A DNA stretch of 64,000 nt. Origin: Candidatus Gracilibacteria bacterium CG17_big_fil_post_rev_8_21_14_2_50_48_13 (lineage in GTDB: Bacteria; Patescibacteriota; Gracilibacteria; 1-14-2-50-48-13). The stretch lies in contig PFFG01000009.1 in the NCBI GenBank assembly GCA_002783265.1, positions 186,001 through 250,000 on the forward strand. The letters are read 5' to 3'. The notes below the pieces were generated by a model. That model was given only the letters and a program-made list of their open reading frames with translations, searched no databases and was not told where the DNA came from. Shown one piece after another: positions 55,201 through 61,989 of this stretch (within the stretch, counting starts at the first letter, position 1; the number at the start of each line of letters is the position of its first letter). Both the position numbers and the translations under genes were made by a program.

Positions 55201-55983
55201 TCAGCAACGGACTACCAGCAGTATATTTCTTCTGTGAATAATGGGCAGTCGAGTACTACGAACTCCGGCGGCAATACGACGCAAAACTCTGGAGGAACGA
55301 GTGGAAACAAGGGGGGAAACGGAGCAATTACTGTGCCAACTCCTCTTCGGTTCTCTGCACCAGACGCACAGCAAGTGTCCCTCTGTGAGTTCCAGCGTCT
55401 TAACAACCTATCCAGCACCTTTGACCCAGCGACGCTGCAAAATATTGCGGATTTTGCCGACAGTAACTTCCGCATTTTGGTCCGCGACTTTGGAGTAATT
55501 CTTGGAGATGAAGCAAAGGATTTTGATCCTCGCGCTTCCGTTACGCGCTCGGAAATTCTTCGGCTCGTGCTGCAAACCAAGTGTGGATCCTTTGTTCTTC
55601 CAAAGATGAAGGCGCAGCCCTTCCCGGATGTTTCTATTTTGCACAAGGATGCAATCTATGTAGCAACGGCGAAAGCGCAGGACATTGTGAGTGGTTACCT
55701 CCACGATGGTACCTACAAACCTGATAACAATATTTCTCGCGCGGAAGCATTGAAGATCGTGCTTGAGGTCCTCTTCTCGCGATCGGGCTTCAAAGTCCAG
55801 GGGGCAGGCGCGTCACGGATTCCTGACGTGTCTATTGCGGACTGGTACTACCGATATGTCGACTTTGCACGAGAAAAGGGCATCGTTGCAGATGGTATGC
55901 CGTTCCGCCCAGGCGATATGGCGACTCGCGAAGATATCGCGACCTTCATTGTTGAGGGCATGCGCTCTCTGAGTATTCGGTAA
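49225..55983 (+). CDS. Giant SLH-anchored surface protein with duplicated propeller/jelly-roll/Calx-beta-like modules
   Basis: 2252 residues from the ATG at 49225 (MTHKKIWLGIACALLLAMQIFAANPAYA, a signal peptide). The chain is two related halves. Each has a long run of short beta units (SLTLNAGQNDIKSMTVDTASQIAYLLTK and many like it, with the recurring D-T-A-T/S-M-T-x-V-G pattern) that look like propeller blades. Each then has a domain like WATKVTLASPATNIAQMRFYSHEAAGNLRLALYDSSKNLVW (about 810-930 and again about 1720-1840), then a Calx-beta-like domain (ITEGGPNDTYSIVLTGQP..., IVEGAAGDTYSVVLNSQP...). After a Ser/Gly/Asn linker the C-terminus has three SLH repeats, from about 2060 onward (for example FPDVSILHKDAIYVATAKAQDIVSGYLHDGTYKP). 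It is probably wall-bound and outward-facing, perhaps an adhesin or glycan binder. Confidence 0.9.
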   Translation: MTHKKIWLGIACALLLAMQIFAANPAYAKSTPAAFYLDDSIHNGETLEIMLPSEKTDLLDATLHIDALGVDVPLTANSDRTFWRGSWSASGLTTDIYTTTLRLTYNDDRGQVTTAGPSFSDPVFGNTTPGTTAYSNGQIRHDGKIDGRTEIPNPMNFQVDEANGYGYVMSYGGSSESLIKFSLTDPTDTQFLTFPVEGGWYQGSRLSPDGAYYYVLPYNSDKVAYKVDTATMTIVGSLALAGDLGYVEESYLDTVGGFLYLASDHAGGAYITKIDVANFTLVTTLTLNATEEYPTALMYNAGTLYVGLVSNPSIVSVDTATMTRTSAVTYPNPELSQGFWYAGNQTPIAGFYYLSVYRGAGPHYIAKIDATTLALTSLMTLGLNEKYPTGYAYDGGTTLYFSGYIDASNNNYISSIDLTTFTRNGTTVTTDYGDYRNLHYSTTESKVLFAAQDPTTANWYLNLRRFNPSTLAETSNMPAQNIDTYSFDYAIDEAAGFGYTLQNTSPISIGKFDLATRTRVATLQLSAALTLNAFESKMYLDASSGRLYVGVYDPNAANNDYIYTIALSNFTEVGATNIGPARDVKFMTIDPNNNYLYALAKEGTAWKVVRMDRASLTFVMSSNLAANYVDAAYLSYDPTSGYLYGLLYDNGFAVWSLVQMTTTGSVINSVNLAPGDTVGTAYLDTTQRVMSVATRQSPAKLLTFNIDSMTSVSSLTLNAGQNDIKSMTVDTASQIAYLLTKTAPAQIVKVNMQTMANLGAIVHDEADHNPVAISYDATRGNVYTLFELSGVRLRITKASHKGSVWATKVTLASPATNIAQMRFYSHEAAGNLRLALYDSSKNLVWQSGSIANTAAGTWVRASISGGTPSSLASLAAGDYWLAFQTDSNKPVASYTAGAAGSGLFLSQDFATFPGSIAAGTLTAQNYTVNVVYDTGFLVTQTGGTTVITEGGPNDTYSIVLTGQPSGNVDIALSATGGVQLSPNNLTFTSGNWNTPQTVTVSIPDNATPESNRVETISHVITAAAFDYGQDAIAPISVTVVDPTALPTAGSVVGVTSIGSTNYPDGGFTRISGSFLPWGGASNRTMTVDTVNGSLVMGGNTFGGLNKVDLGSFTWSTALPTSEDLGEVQMEAGAIDEVNHIGYYVADGATPTRIIKFRTTDMEHIQTAALPLGDVSPRRVVLDTANDMMYIYLKTSPSKVVKVRMSTLEKVGQTVLDAMEDENYTLVLGGDGFAYLAGTTSNTVYKINTSTMVVAARLTLPAPNNGVYEGFQKPVGGKVYFLAYPTAGLLPLNLATFTFDATIPLATAATSIRAVDVDVANAKGYIGQAVTGVTKINLLTGASEGNIPTTVGALRGMSIDATNQFGYFTEEYANDGATTVDLKKFNLSTMALVSTLSFPSIQSVQAYSVLNNPNGAEYFVAGQYNRPVLSKFNKDTMQRVASFKITDGGTNEKLEPVYDTTRDMIYWGADKSGATADTLLKIDPATMTQVGSINLNAYNEVTGGVIDATGTFGYFLTKKDEAGTGATSNTRVIKVNLATFMVDSTFDLAGGYNQARRPVLASDGMMYFGVQKTTAPSGPHLIKFNTATMTQVGDITLTDESFNMVLDEAHNTMYLLTYAFPAAIVPVDLGTFTTGAGLTLPADMGMPSGITLDAARDLLYVLVADDTTTWPDRKSYTIKIQRSPLAVLGSLQGRYWENEPEASFLDIARGALYNVYYYAYIGPVAKILPSFKGATWGTKVTLTETTNVVDTFRFYAHNASGNARLALYDASMNLVWESTSIAMTGNDMWYNVNVSDGTPTALSLAAGTYWLAFQTDDMSLQPGYTLGSANTGFYIPSTFGAFPSSLASTTPTYTTRNFSMAMTVNVGTSLVQSGGSTSIVEGAAGDTYSVVLNSQPGADVVVNLTVPGGLTTDVTTLTFTRDNWNVPQTVTVTAANNNTTDGTRNLVITHTIVTSDPYYAGQTLGSVTVVVADPASAAPAAPSSPFMGSGGGFSATDYQQYISSVNNGQSSTTNSGGNTTQNSGGTSGNKGGNGAITVPTPLRFSAPDAQQVSLCEFQRLNNLSSTFDPATLQNIADFADSNFRILVRDFGVILGDEAKDFDPRASVTRSEILRLVLQTKCGSFVLPKMKAQPFPDVSILHKDAIYVATAKAQDIVSGYLHDGTYKPDNNISRAEALKIVLEVLFSRSGFKVQGAGASRIPDVSIADWYYRYVDFAREKGIVADGMPFRPGDMATREDIATFIVEGMRSLSIR

Positions 55984-55990
55984 GTTGGGG

Positions 55991-56016
55991 AAAAAAGGCC
56001 CTTCGGGGCCTTTTTT
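55991..56016. terminator. Bidirectional terminator between two convergent SLH genes
   Basis: AAAAAAGGCCC, TTCG, GGGCCTTTTTT. The A and T runs on both sides let it serve the giant SLH gene (plus) and the 544-residue SLH gene (minus), whose stop codon lies within its edge. Confidence 0.92.
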
Positions 56017-57649
56017 AGTAGGGAAGATTATTTTGAAAGCCTTCGCTGCCCATCATGTCATTGACAATGATTTTGACTGCTTCTGCGCGTGTCATTGGCG
56101 CAAAAGGCCGAAAGGTCCCATCGCTATAACCACTGGCGAGATTGTTTTCCGTCGCAAAGGAGATATATGGGGCAAACCAAGCAAAACCATCGACATCCGC
56201 AAAGCGACGTGAGAGAGCCATCCGGTCAAAATTTTTCTCGATGAAACTAGGAAATTGACGAATACGAGCCACGGCCAGCAATTTGACTGCTTCAGCACGG
56301 GTGACCGGTTTGTTTGGCTCATACATTCCGTTTCCATAGCCTTGGAGAATCCCCTCTTGAACGGCTGTTGCCATGTAGGGGTTGTACCAAGCAGTCGGAT
56401 CCATGTCGCCACCCGCAATACTGCGACCTGCGGTATTATATCCATAGGCTCTGATGAGAAGAGTGACCATTTCTGCTCGGCTTATGTACTCGTCAGGGCG
56501 ATATCTGCCACCGTAATTTTCCTCTACAATACCAAGATAGCGCCCTGCGTAAAAGTAATCACGTCCCCAATGTCTACAGACGTCAGAACCTGAGATCTCA
56601 GTTTGGCACACATCTTGCACGCTCATCATTTCCAGTGCGGTTCCATCTGGAAGTCCAAGAGAGGTTTTGTTGGGTGACCATGTATTTGTCGTGTTCAATT
56701 GCAGATGTATTTTCTCTGATGAAACGACATCAAAGGTCAAAGATCCACCTGCATTGGTGCATTCTCCCATAACCGAGAGTGAGTTTCCTGGCTCTGGTGC
56801 TGAGATATTTGTGGTAAATTTCTGTTGTGCAGGAAAGTAGGAAAATCTTGCTCTATTTATGTCTTCTACGATTTCGATACGGACTTCTTCAATGTTTCCG
56901 GTTGCTTCGTCAACGAGAAGAAAGAGGGGTTGCTGGGCGATGAGATCGCTTAATACAGCGAGTGTGCCAGTAATGGTATTTTTTCGTGTGCCTTGTTGCC
57001 AAAGCTTTTTTGCTTCAGAAAAAATATTTGGATTGAGTGTTGTACTATACAGACTAAAATTACCCTCCGACTGCAAGAATGACGGATTTTTAAACAGTGC
57101 TTCTTCTCCAATGGAGTTATAGAGGCGCATTTTGAGCGTCTCCGCAAGGGTTGATCGTGCAATAATAGTCTCGGGTAATGCTTGTTCTAAGGCGATCCAA
57201 TTTCCCTCGAGCAGTCCAAGTCCAAAGGCGTAGTCGTTCTTGTAGAGGTCATACATACTTCCTGAACCGGTATAGTTCAAATTATAGAAAATTCCGTCCG
57301 TCTGATCTCTGTCTGCTCGTAGTCCAAGAACTACAGAAAGATCACCGTGATCCGATGAGTTTTTTGCATAATAGGTGAGCGACAGTGGCATGTGCACTTC
57401 AAAAGTGGGTGCTTTCTTTGCATCAAGCGTCTGAATGGTTGGGGTTGCGCTCAGGGCAATAGCATAATCCTGATCAAGGGTTAAATCCATGTTGAGCTGT
57501 ATCTGTGTGGTTGATATCATCCATTGCAAGCTTTCTGAACCACGGAGTTCTGCCCGTATCTGTTGTTTGAGAGGAATTTCATTGATATTGGCCGCGTACG
57601 TTGTGAACAATTGGGCGGAAAAAACCAAGGCAATGAGGATGCGTTTCAT
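56015..57649 (-). CDS. SLH-domain surface protein (544 aa)
   Basis: Signal peptide MKRILIALVFSAQLFTTYAA, then ~330 residues of unknown fold with many short beta strands and some helices (SLTYYAKNSSDHGDLSVVLGLRADRDQTDG). Three SLH repeats close the protein: DYFYAGRYLGIVEENYGGRYRPDEYISRAEMVTLLIRAYG (~365-405), TAWYNPYMATAVQEGILQGYGNGMYEPNKPVTRAEAVKLL and FAWFAPYISFATENNLASGYSDGTFRPFAPMTRAEAVKII. Two cysteine pairs are possible in the region before the SLH part. The N-terminal domain matches no family I know. It converges on the giant SLH gene. Confidence 0.88.
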   Translation of the reverse strand: MKRILIALVFSAQLFTTYAANINEIPLKQQIRAELRGSESLQWMISTTQIQLNMDLTLDQDYAIALSATPTIQTLDAKKAPTFEVHMPLSLTYYAKNSSDHGDLSVVLGLRADRDQTDGIFYNLNYTGSGSMYDLYKNDYAFGLGLLEGNWIALEQALPETIIARSTLAETLKMRLYNSIGEEALFKNPSFLQSEGNFSLYSTTLNPNIFSEAKKLWQQGTRKNTITGTLAVLSDLIAQQPLFLLVDEATGNIEEVRIEIVEDINRARFSYFPAQQKFTTNISAPEPGNSLSVMGECTNAGGSLTFDVVSSEKIHLQLNTTNTWSPNKTSLGLPDGTALEMMSVQDVCQTEISGSDVCRHWGRDYFYAGRYLGIVEENYGGRYRPDEYISRAEMVTLLIRAYGYNTAGRSIAGGDMDPTAWYNPYMATAVQEGILQGYGNGMYEPNKPVTRAEAVKLLAVARIRQFPSFIEKNFDRMALSRRFADVDGFAWFAPYISFATENNLASGYSDGTFRPFAPMTRAEAVKIIVNDMMGSEGFQNNLPY

Positions 57650-57866
57650 GCGAGTTCGTCAGGAATTGTAAGGATATTATTACACGTTCTTAAAAGATGA
57701 CAAGGTATTACTTCTCAAAGTGCAGCACAAATAACGCTAATTCACTGTTTGATCTATGGCAACGTCTGCCATTGTCCTTCTTCGCAAAGCTTCGAAGGAC
57801 ACTCATTCTACGGGTAAATCTTCTTCATGGCTTCCGGCGAAGCCATTCGAAGCTTCAGCGTAGAAT
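57650..57866. repeat. Nested inverted repeats beside the tRNA-Ile element
   Basis: No gene. CATTCTACG (57804-57812) and CGTAGAATG (57860-57868) are exact inverted arms. Inside them ATGGCTTC (57827-57834) and GAAGCCAT (57839-57846) form a second 8-bp hairpin around CGGC, and AAGCTTCGAAGG / TCGAAGCTTC copies flank these. The part nearest 57650-57710 should hold the promoter of the minus-strand SLH gene; TTGTCA and TAATAT with an 18-base spacer are visible on that strand. Confidence 0.65.
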
Positions 57867-58107
57867 GGTGGGTATGGGAGGACTTGGTCACCTCACGCTC
57901 GTCGCCTCGGTTCGCGTTGCTCACAGGCTCCTAGCTGCGGCGACCCCCGCCGCTCAAAAGGCACATTATGGTGCCTTTTGCCCCTCCGCTTCGCTGCGGG
58001 TCGCTCTATTCAAGTCCTCCCATAATTGCCTTCGTTGAAGCGCAATAAAAAGCCGCAGTGCGGTTCGGTTAATTGCTGCATATTCGTGGTGGGTATGGGA
58101 GGACTTG
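57867..58107. repeat. Short element flanked by copies of the tRNA-Ile 3' end
   Basis: The last 21 bases of tRNA-Ile (58087-58107 on the plus strand) are repeated exactly at 57867-57887, 220 bases away. A 16-base inverted copy (TTCAAGTCCTCCCATA) lies between them at 58009-58024. The interval also has a 9-bp hairpin (AAAAGGCAC...GTGCCTTTT, near 57957-57980) and GC-rich palindromes. There is no open frame with coding character. This is a MITE-like or att-like structure on the 3' side of the tRNA. Confidence 0.75.
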
Positions 58108-58163
58108 AACCTCCGACCTCGACATTATCAGTGTCGCGCTCTAACCAGCTGAGCTACACACCC
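58087..58163 (-). tRNA. tRNA-Ile (anticodon GAT)
   Basis: On the minus strand a full 77-base cloverleaf: acceptor GGGTGTG/CATACCC (one G-T pair), D stem GCTC/GAGC, anticodon stem CGACA/TGTCG with loop CTGATAA (anticodon GAT), a T arm with TTCAAGT, and an encoded CCA end. Its promoter lies at 58186-58213. Confidence 0.96.
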
Positions 58164-58185
58164 ATTCGGCCAAAAAGGCCTTCCG

Positions 58186-58213
58186 ACTATAGCAAGAAAT
58201 GCTGGGTTTGCAA
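58186..58213 (-). promoter_or_regulatory. Promoter of tRNA-Ile
   Basis: On the minus strand: TTGCAA (58208-58213), a 16-base spacer and TATAGT (58186-58191), followed by a small GGCC-TTTTT-GGCC hairpin in the leader. Confidence 0.7.
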
Positions 58214-58221
58214 CAATTTTT

Positions 58222-58250
58222 TTGCTTTTCGCAGGCAGGGCTTCTATAGT
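58222..58250 (+). promoter_or_regulatory. Promoter of the small membrane protein gene at 58276
   Basis: TTGCTT (58222-58227), a 17-base spacer and TATAGT (58245-58250). It diverges from the tRNA-Ile promoter. Predicted leader about 19 bases. Confidence 0.65.
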
Positions 58251-58275
58251 TTGCATATACTTTTTTTGCAACTAT

Positions 58276-58749
58276 ATGACGTTTTTCCCTGTATTGTTTG
58301 TTGCAACGATCCTTGCAGTGCTTCATTATGGGCTTTCAAAGCTTCTGGAGAAACCAACGGATCAAACTTCAGGCTGCTTTTCATGGACTAGTCTAAAATC
58401 CCCCCTCCTTGCATATATTGCGGGTTTTATTCTCTTTTTTTTGTCGCCTGGTTTTGCAAGCCTCATGGCCTCTCTTGTTCAGGGGCTATTCCCCGCAACG
58501 GAGTCGGCGAGAACGGAAGTGCTTGCGCCAGGTGTACAAAACATTCTTCAACTCTCTGCTCAGTCAGTAGTGTTTTTCTCGGTCATTGCAACGTCCCTGC
58601 TCTACGTCGCGGCAATCGTTCTGATGATTTCGGGGGCCAGAAAATACTTTTTGAATTTGGCGGCGACTATCTATATTGGGACATTTTCACTATTTGTCTT
58701 GGGCGCTGGGGTACTGTATCTCGCAAACATGTATAGTAGTGCCCTGTAA
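58276..58749 (+). CDS. Small four-helix membrane protein, unknown function
   Basis: The ATG at 58276 gives 157 residues (MTFFPVLFVATILAVLHYGLSKLL). Four hydrophobic helices at about 2-21, 42-64, 93-120 and 127-151, with a short polar region after each. No family recognised, no cysteine-rich or catalytic pattern. Its own promoter upstream and a shared terminator downstream support a real single-gene unit. Confidence 0.72.
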   Translation: MTFFPVLFVATILAVLHYGLSKLLEKPTDQTSGCFSWTSLKSPLLAYIAGFILFFLSPGFASLMASLVQGLFPATESARTEVLAPGVQNILQLSAQSVVFFSVIATSLLYVAAIVLMISGARKYFLNLAATIYIGTFSLFVLGAGVLYLANMYSSAL

Positions 58750-58759
58750 GAAAGAAATG

Positions 58760-58795
58760 AAAAAGCCCCCCAAAGCATATTGGAGGGCTTTTTTC
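58760..58795. terminator. Bidirectional terminator between the small membrane gene and an SLH gene
   Basis: AAAAAGCCCCCC and GGAGGGCTTTTTT form a long stem with one mismatch, with A and T runs on both sides. It lies between two convergent stop codons (58749 and 58798). Confidence 0.9.
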
Positions 58796-58797
58796 AC

Positions 58798-61191
58798 CTA
58801 TTGAAAGTTATCGAAGTAGTCCTTTGCCGCCCAAACACGGTAGATTATTTCTGATGCTTGCTCGCGAGTTATTGCGTCGTACGGGCGAAAGCTAAGCTGA
58901 GTAAAAATGCCAAGAGCTCGGCCAGTGGTTTCGTACGGAGTAAACCACAAATTATTCATTCCTTCTGTGTTGGCTCCTTCAAATCCATTGGTCACTACAG
59001 CGATTTTTACTGCTTCGCTATAGGTGATACTATTTGCAGGACGGAAAGTTCCATCTGTATATCCTTCGATAATGCCATGTTTTTGAGCAAAACATACATA
59101 GGGGATATACCACTCATATGGGGAGATGTCTTTAAAGCAGGGCGATGCCATCTGCGAAGCGGTCTCTCGCCGAATTTCTTCATCGGTGTAACGAGACAGC
59201 AGGAGAATTTTTGTGAATTCAGCACGATTGATCAGATTCTTTGGGCGAAAACTTCCATCGGGATACCCATTCATCATGCGCAGCTCTTTGAGAGTGAGCA
59301 GTGCATTGTAGAACTCCGTCGATACCTGAAATTTATCACTAAAGTCGAGAAGAGAAAGTGCCGTACTGCTATCTGCATAATTCAATGTGGGGAGTAATTC
59401 ACTGCTGCGTGCTGCCATTACTGGAGATAGAATCCCCTTTGTTCCATTGGGAAGTGTATATGCAATGGTGATGTAACGATATGGCATGAACTTCTCACTG
59501 AGTTCTATCGCATATTGGCCATTTTCTTGGGAGGTAATATTGACTAAGCATGTTCCTCGGGGCGCTTCATTTGGCAGATAGGAAATCAGTTCTACGGCGG
59601 CTCCCGTCGTGAGCGTTTCTGAAAGATAGCAGGTGATATCTCCCCGCTGTTTTTCCGTTAATCCATCAAAGGAATTCGTGCTGTAGTTTTTTACGGGGGC
59701 ACTGAATAACAACTTTTGTTCTGCTAATCCCTTTCCAGGCTTTATCAGCAACTGGGACTCATCTTTGGTCCAAGCAATTTCTGGAAGGGTAAAATTTGCA
59801 GGGGATGTTGGGACGACTGTCGGCACGGGTGTCACCGTCTCTGGTGTTGGAACGGAAGTGAGGGCAATATCTTTATAAACAGAACCCTTAACAAATGGTC
59901 CAACGAAGACGTTTGCAAAACCATTTTTCGGTATAGGAAACAGGCCAAACAAGTAATTATCTAGGTTGTAGTCGCTGTACGTAATTTTGATGGTGTAGAC
60001 ATCTGTCGTATTTGGAACCTTTGTAATTTCCTTCGTACAATTTGACGATGTAATTTTCCCGCCAATGGTCAATTCAGAACTTTCTATTCGACAGATTTTC
60101 ACTGGTGTCGTAAGACCTCGATCCAGACCAATATTTATATCTCTCGGCAATATTGTTGTAGTTCCCGGTGCATCAATATACATCTCATAGGTTTGTATTT
60201 CCGGTGAGTGCTGAAGGCGAAGGGTATTGTTGCCAAGATAGCTAAAGTGGGTTGCTACATATGCATCCGTCGCAAAACCCTGTGCGGCAGGAATGATGAA
60301 GGGGCTTGAATAGGTCCCCACTTGTCCTGAAGATGATATTGGTGCCACTGCTATATTCTTTCCTGGCGTTAAGGTACGGAAACTAAACTCTATTGAACCC
60401 ATTTTAGGGTCTGTTCCGAAACTGTATCCATGCAGAATAAAATCACACGGCAAAACTGGATCGGTACTCGTTTTGAAGTTCACATCACACACATTGAATT
60501 CATCTGGTTGACTGACAAGTCTCTTTAAAAAACTATCCCGTGAATGCGCCTTCGCAGTTTTGGTGGTTGCAATACGAAGACCAGAGGTTGATTCGTCGAC
60601 GTTTTGAAGGACAAACTTTTTCCCTTCGGTAAGGGATAATCTAGGTAGCGCTAGGGTAGCGGTGTCTACTCCCAATCGGAGAAACATGGAGGCTTCAGAG
60701 ACGCGGCCAGCAGTGTCGCTCAATCTCGAAGAAACGTAGTAGTTCCGTAGTCCGAGTTTGCGTAAAAGAATATGAAAGGTAGGGAGTCGGTTTGTCGTGT
60801 CATAGGTAGACCAAACAGTGAAATCACATAAGTCTGAATTTACAGACGAAGTGGTTTTCCCACCTGTTATATCTGCTGCACTGGGAATCTGTGCGATAGG
60901 TATCGTACAATTCATCACTGTTGGGTTTGTCCATGGCGAAATGACCTGTGTAGTATTTGTTTGAGAAAACAGCACATGCAGGTTGGTAGAGTAATACCCT
61001 GAGGTGTCACCCATATCGCGGTAATAGATGTTTTCTGGAGTAATTGAAAGCTCATACGAATCCGTGTCTCCTGAAATACGCATTTGAGGAGGATCGTAGG
61101 TTTCCGCGGCTAAGGTCGTGCCCATAGCAGTAAGGGCAAGAGTCAAGAGCGTGAGTGCTCCCAAGCGAACGACACGTATAAAGTGTTCCAT
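58798..61191 (-). CDS. SLH-domain surface protein (797 aa)
   Basis: From the ATG at 61191 (MEHFIRVVRLGALTLLTLALTAMGTTLAA, a signal peptide). About 590 residues of beta-rich sequence follow in several Ig-like units, for example MRISGDTDSYELSITPENIYYRD and LRLQHSPEIQTYEMYIDAPGTTTILPRDI. Pairs of cysteines (MNCTIPIA...NSDLCDFTV, VCDVNF...LPCDFIL, KICRI...SSNCTK) could form disulfides. A Pro/Thr/Val linker (VPTPETVTPVPTVVPTSP) divides the chain. Three SLH repeats end it: ELRMMNGYPDGSFRPKNLINRAEF, YEWYIPYVCFAQKHGIIEGYTDGTFRP and GRALGIFTQLSFRPYDAITREQ. The cysteine content contrasts with the cysteine-free major SLH protein. Confidence 0.88.
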   Translation of the reverse strand: MEHFIRVVRLGALTLLTLALTAMGTTLAAETYDPPQMRISGDTDSYELSITPENIYYRDMGDTSGYYSTNLHVLFSQTNTTQVISPWTNPTVMNCTIPIAQIPSAADITGGKTTSSVNSDLCDFTVWSTYDTTNRLPTFHILLRKLGLRNYYVSSRLSDTAGRVSEASMFLRLGVDTATLALPRLSLTEGKKFVLQNVDESTSGLRIATTKTAKAHSRDSFLKRLVSQPDEFNVCDVNFKTSTDPVLPCDFILHGYSFGTDPKMGSIEFSFRTLTPGKNIAVAPISSSGQVGTYSSPFIIPAAQGFATDAYVATHFSYLGNNTLRLQHSPEIQTYEMYIDAPGTTTILPRDINIGLDRGLTTPVKICRIESSELTIGGKITSSNCTKEITKVPNTTDVYTIKITYSDYNLDNYLFGLFPIPKNGFANVFVGPFVKGSVYKDIALTSVPTPETVTPVPTVVPTSPANFTLPEIAWTKDESQLLIKPGKGLAEQKLLFSAPVKNYSTNSFDGLTEKQRGDITCYLSETLTTGAAVELISYLPNEAPRGTCLVNITSQENGQYAIELSEKFMPYRYITIAYTLPNGTKGILSPVMAARSSELLPTLNYADSSTALSLLDFSDKFQVSTEFYNALLTLKELRMMNGYPDGSFRPKNLINRAEFTKILLLSRYTDEEIRRETASQMASPCFKDISPYEWYIPYVCFAQKHGIIEGYTDGTFRPANSITYSEAVKIAVVTNGFEGANTEGMNNLWFTPYETTGRALGIFTQLSFRPYDAITREQASEIIYRVWAAKDYFDNFQ

Positions 61192-61356
61192 GGAATGGAT
61201 GTTACAAAGTTTGAAAAAACTATAGATGTATTTACAAAATAACAAAGGAATCCCGCTTTTCCCAATAGAAGAAAACTGTCATCGCATCTGTTTCCTTTAG
61301 CCTTGCCCAAGTAGCGCCCACTGTGGTACATACATCGGGTATTGTTACTACAGACT

Positions 61357-61920
61357 ATGAACCAAACTTTCATCATTTTTGATACAGAGACAACGGGTCT
61401 CGATGTACGATCGGGAGATAAGATTATTGAAATTGCAGCTCTGAAAGTCCATGACGGCAAAGAAGTGGAGGGGGGTCGCTTTGAAATGTTTGTCAATCCG
61501 GAGCGCGATATCCCTTTTGAGGCGCAGCAGGTGAATAACATCACGTTGGATATGGTGAAAGATGCTCCGAAGATCCAGGAGGTGCTTCCGGAGTTTTTGG
61601 CCTTTGTGGGCGATTTCCCGCTTGTTGCCCACAATGCAGAGTTTGATGTGGGGTTTCTTGAGGAGGAAATGTTTATGCAAAATCCCTTTGCACGCCTTCC
61701 GACGGTTTTGTGTACGAAAAAACTCTCCCGCGCCCTCGCACCCAAGGAGAAATTTCACAACCTGGATACCTTGTCCTATCGCTACAATATTTCTCTGCCA
61801 ACGGATCGTCATCGCGCTATGGCGGATGTGGAACTGCTGGCCCTGGTGTTTGAAAAGATGCTGGAAGCAGGAAATATCACCACCTTTGCAGACCTCTGTG
61901 CAAAAGCGCAAATTCGCTAA
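61357..61920 (+). CDS. dnaQ: DnaQ-like 3'-5' exonuclease (DNA polymerase III epsilon type)
   Basis: From the ATG at 61357 it has 187 residues and is a complete DEDDh exonuclease domain: Exo I FIIFDTETTGLD, Exo II LVAHNAEFDVGFLEEE, Exo III HRAMADVELLALVF. The family proofreads or trims DNA or RNA. Only the catalytic domain is present, without a long PolC- or DinG-type extension, so it may be the stand-alone epsilon subunit or another DnaQ-family nuclease. It diverges from the SLH gene and has a bidirectional terminator after it. Confidence 0.92.
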   Translation: MNQTFIIFDTETTGLDVRSGDKIIEIAALKVHDGKEVEGGRFEMFVNPERDIPFEAQQVNNITLDMVKDAPKIQEVLPEFLAFVGDFPLVAHNAEFDVGFLEEEMFMQNPFARLPTVLCTKKLSRALAPKEKFHNLDTLSYRYNISLPTDRHRAMADVELLALVFEKMLEAGNITTFADLCAKAQIR

Positions 61921-61939
61921 TTCGCCTCTAGAGATTATT

Positions 61940-61964
61940 GAAAAGCCGCATCATGCGGCTTTTC
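61940..61964. terminator. Bidirectional terminator between dnaQ and the macroglobulin gene
   Basis: GAAAAGCCGCA, TCA, TGCGGCTTTTC: a perfect 11-bp stem between two convergent genes. Confidence 0.9.
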
Positions 61965-61989
61965 TTTTGTTTTCTCTCGAAACCGTTCC

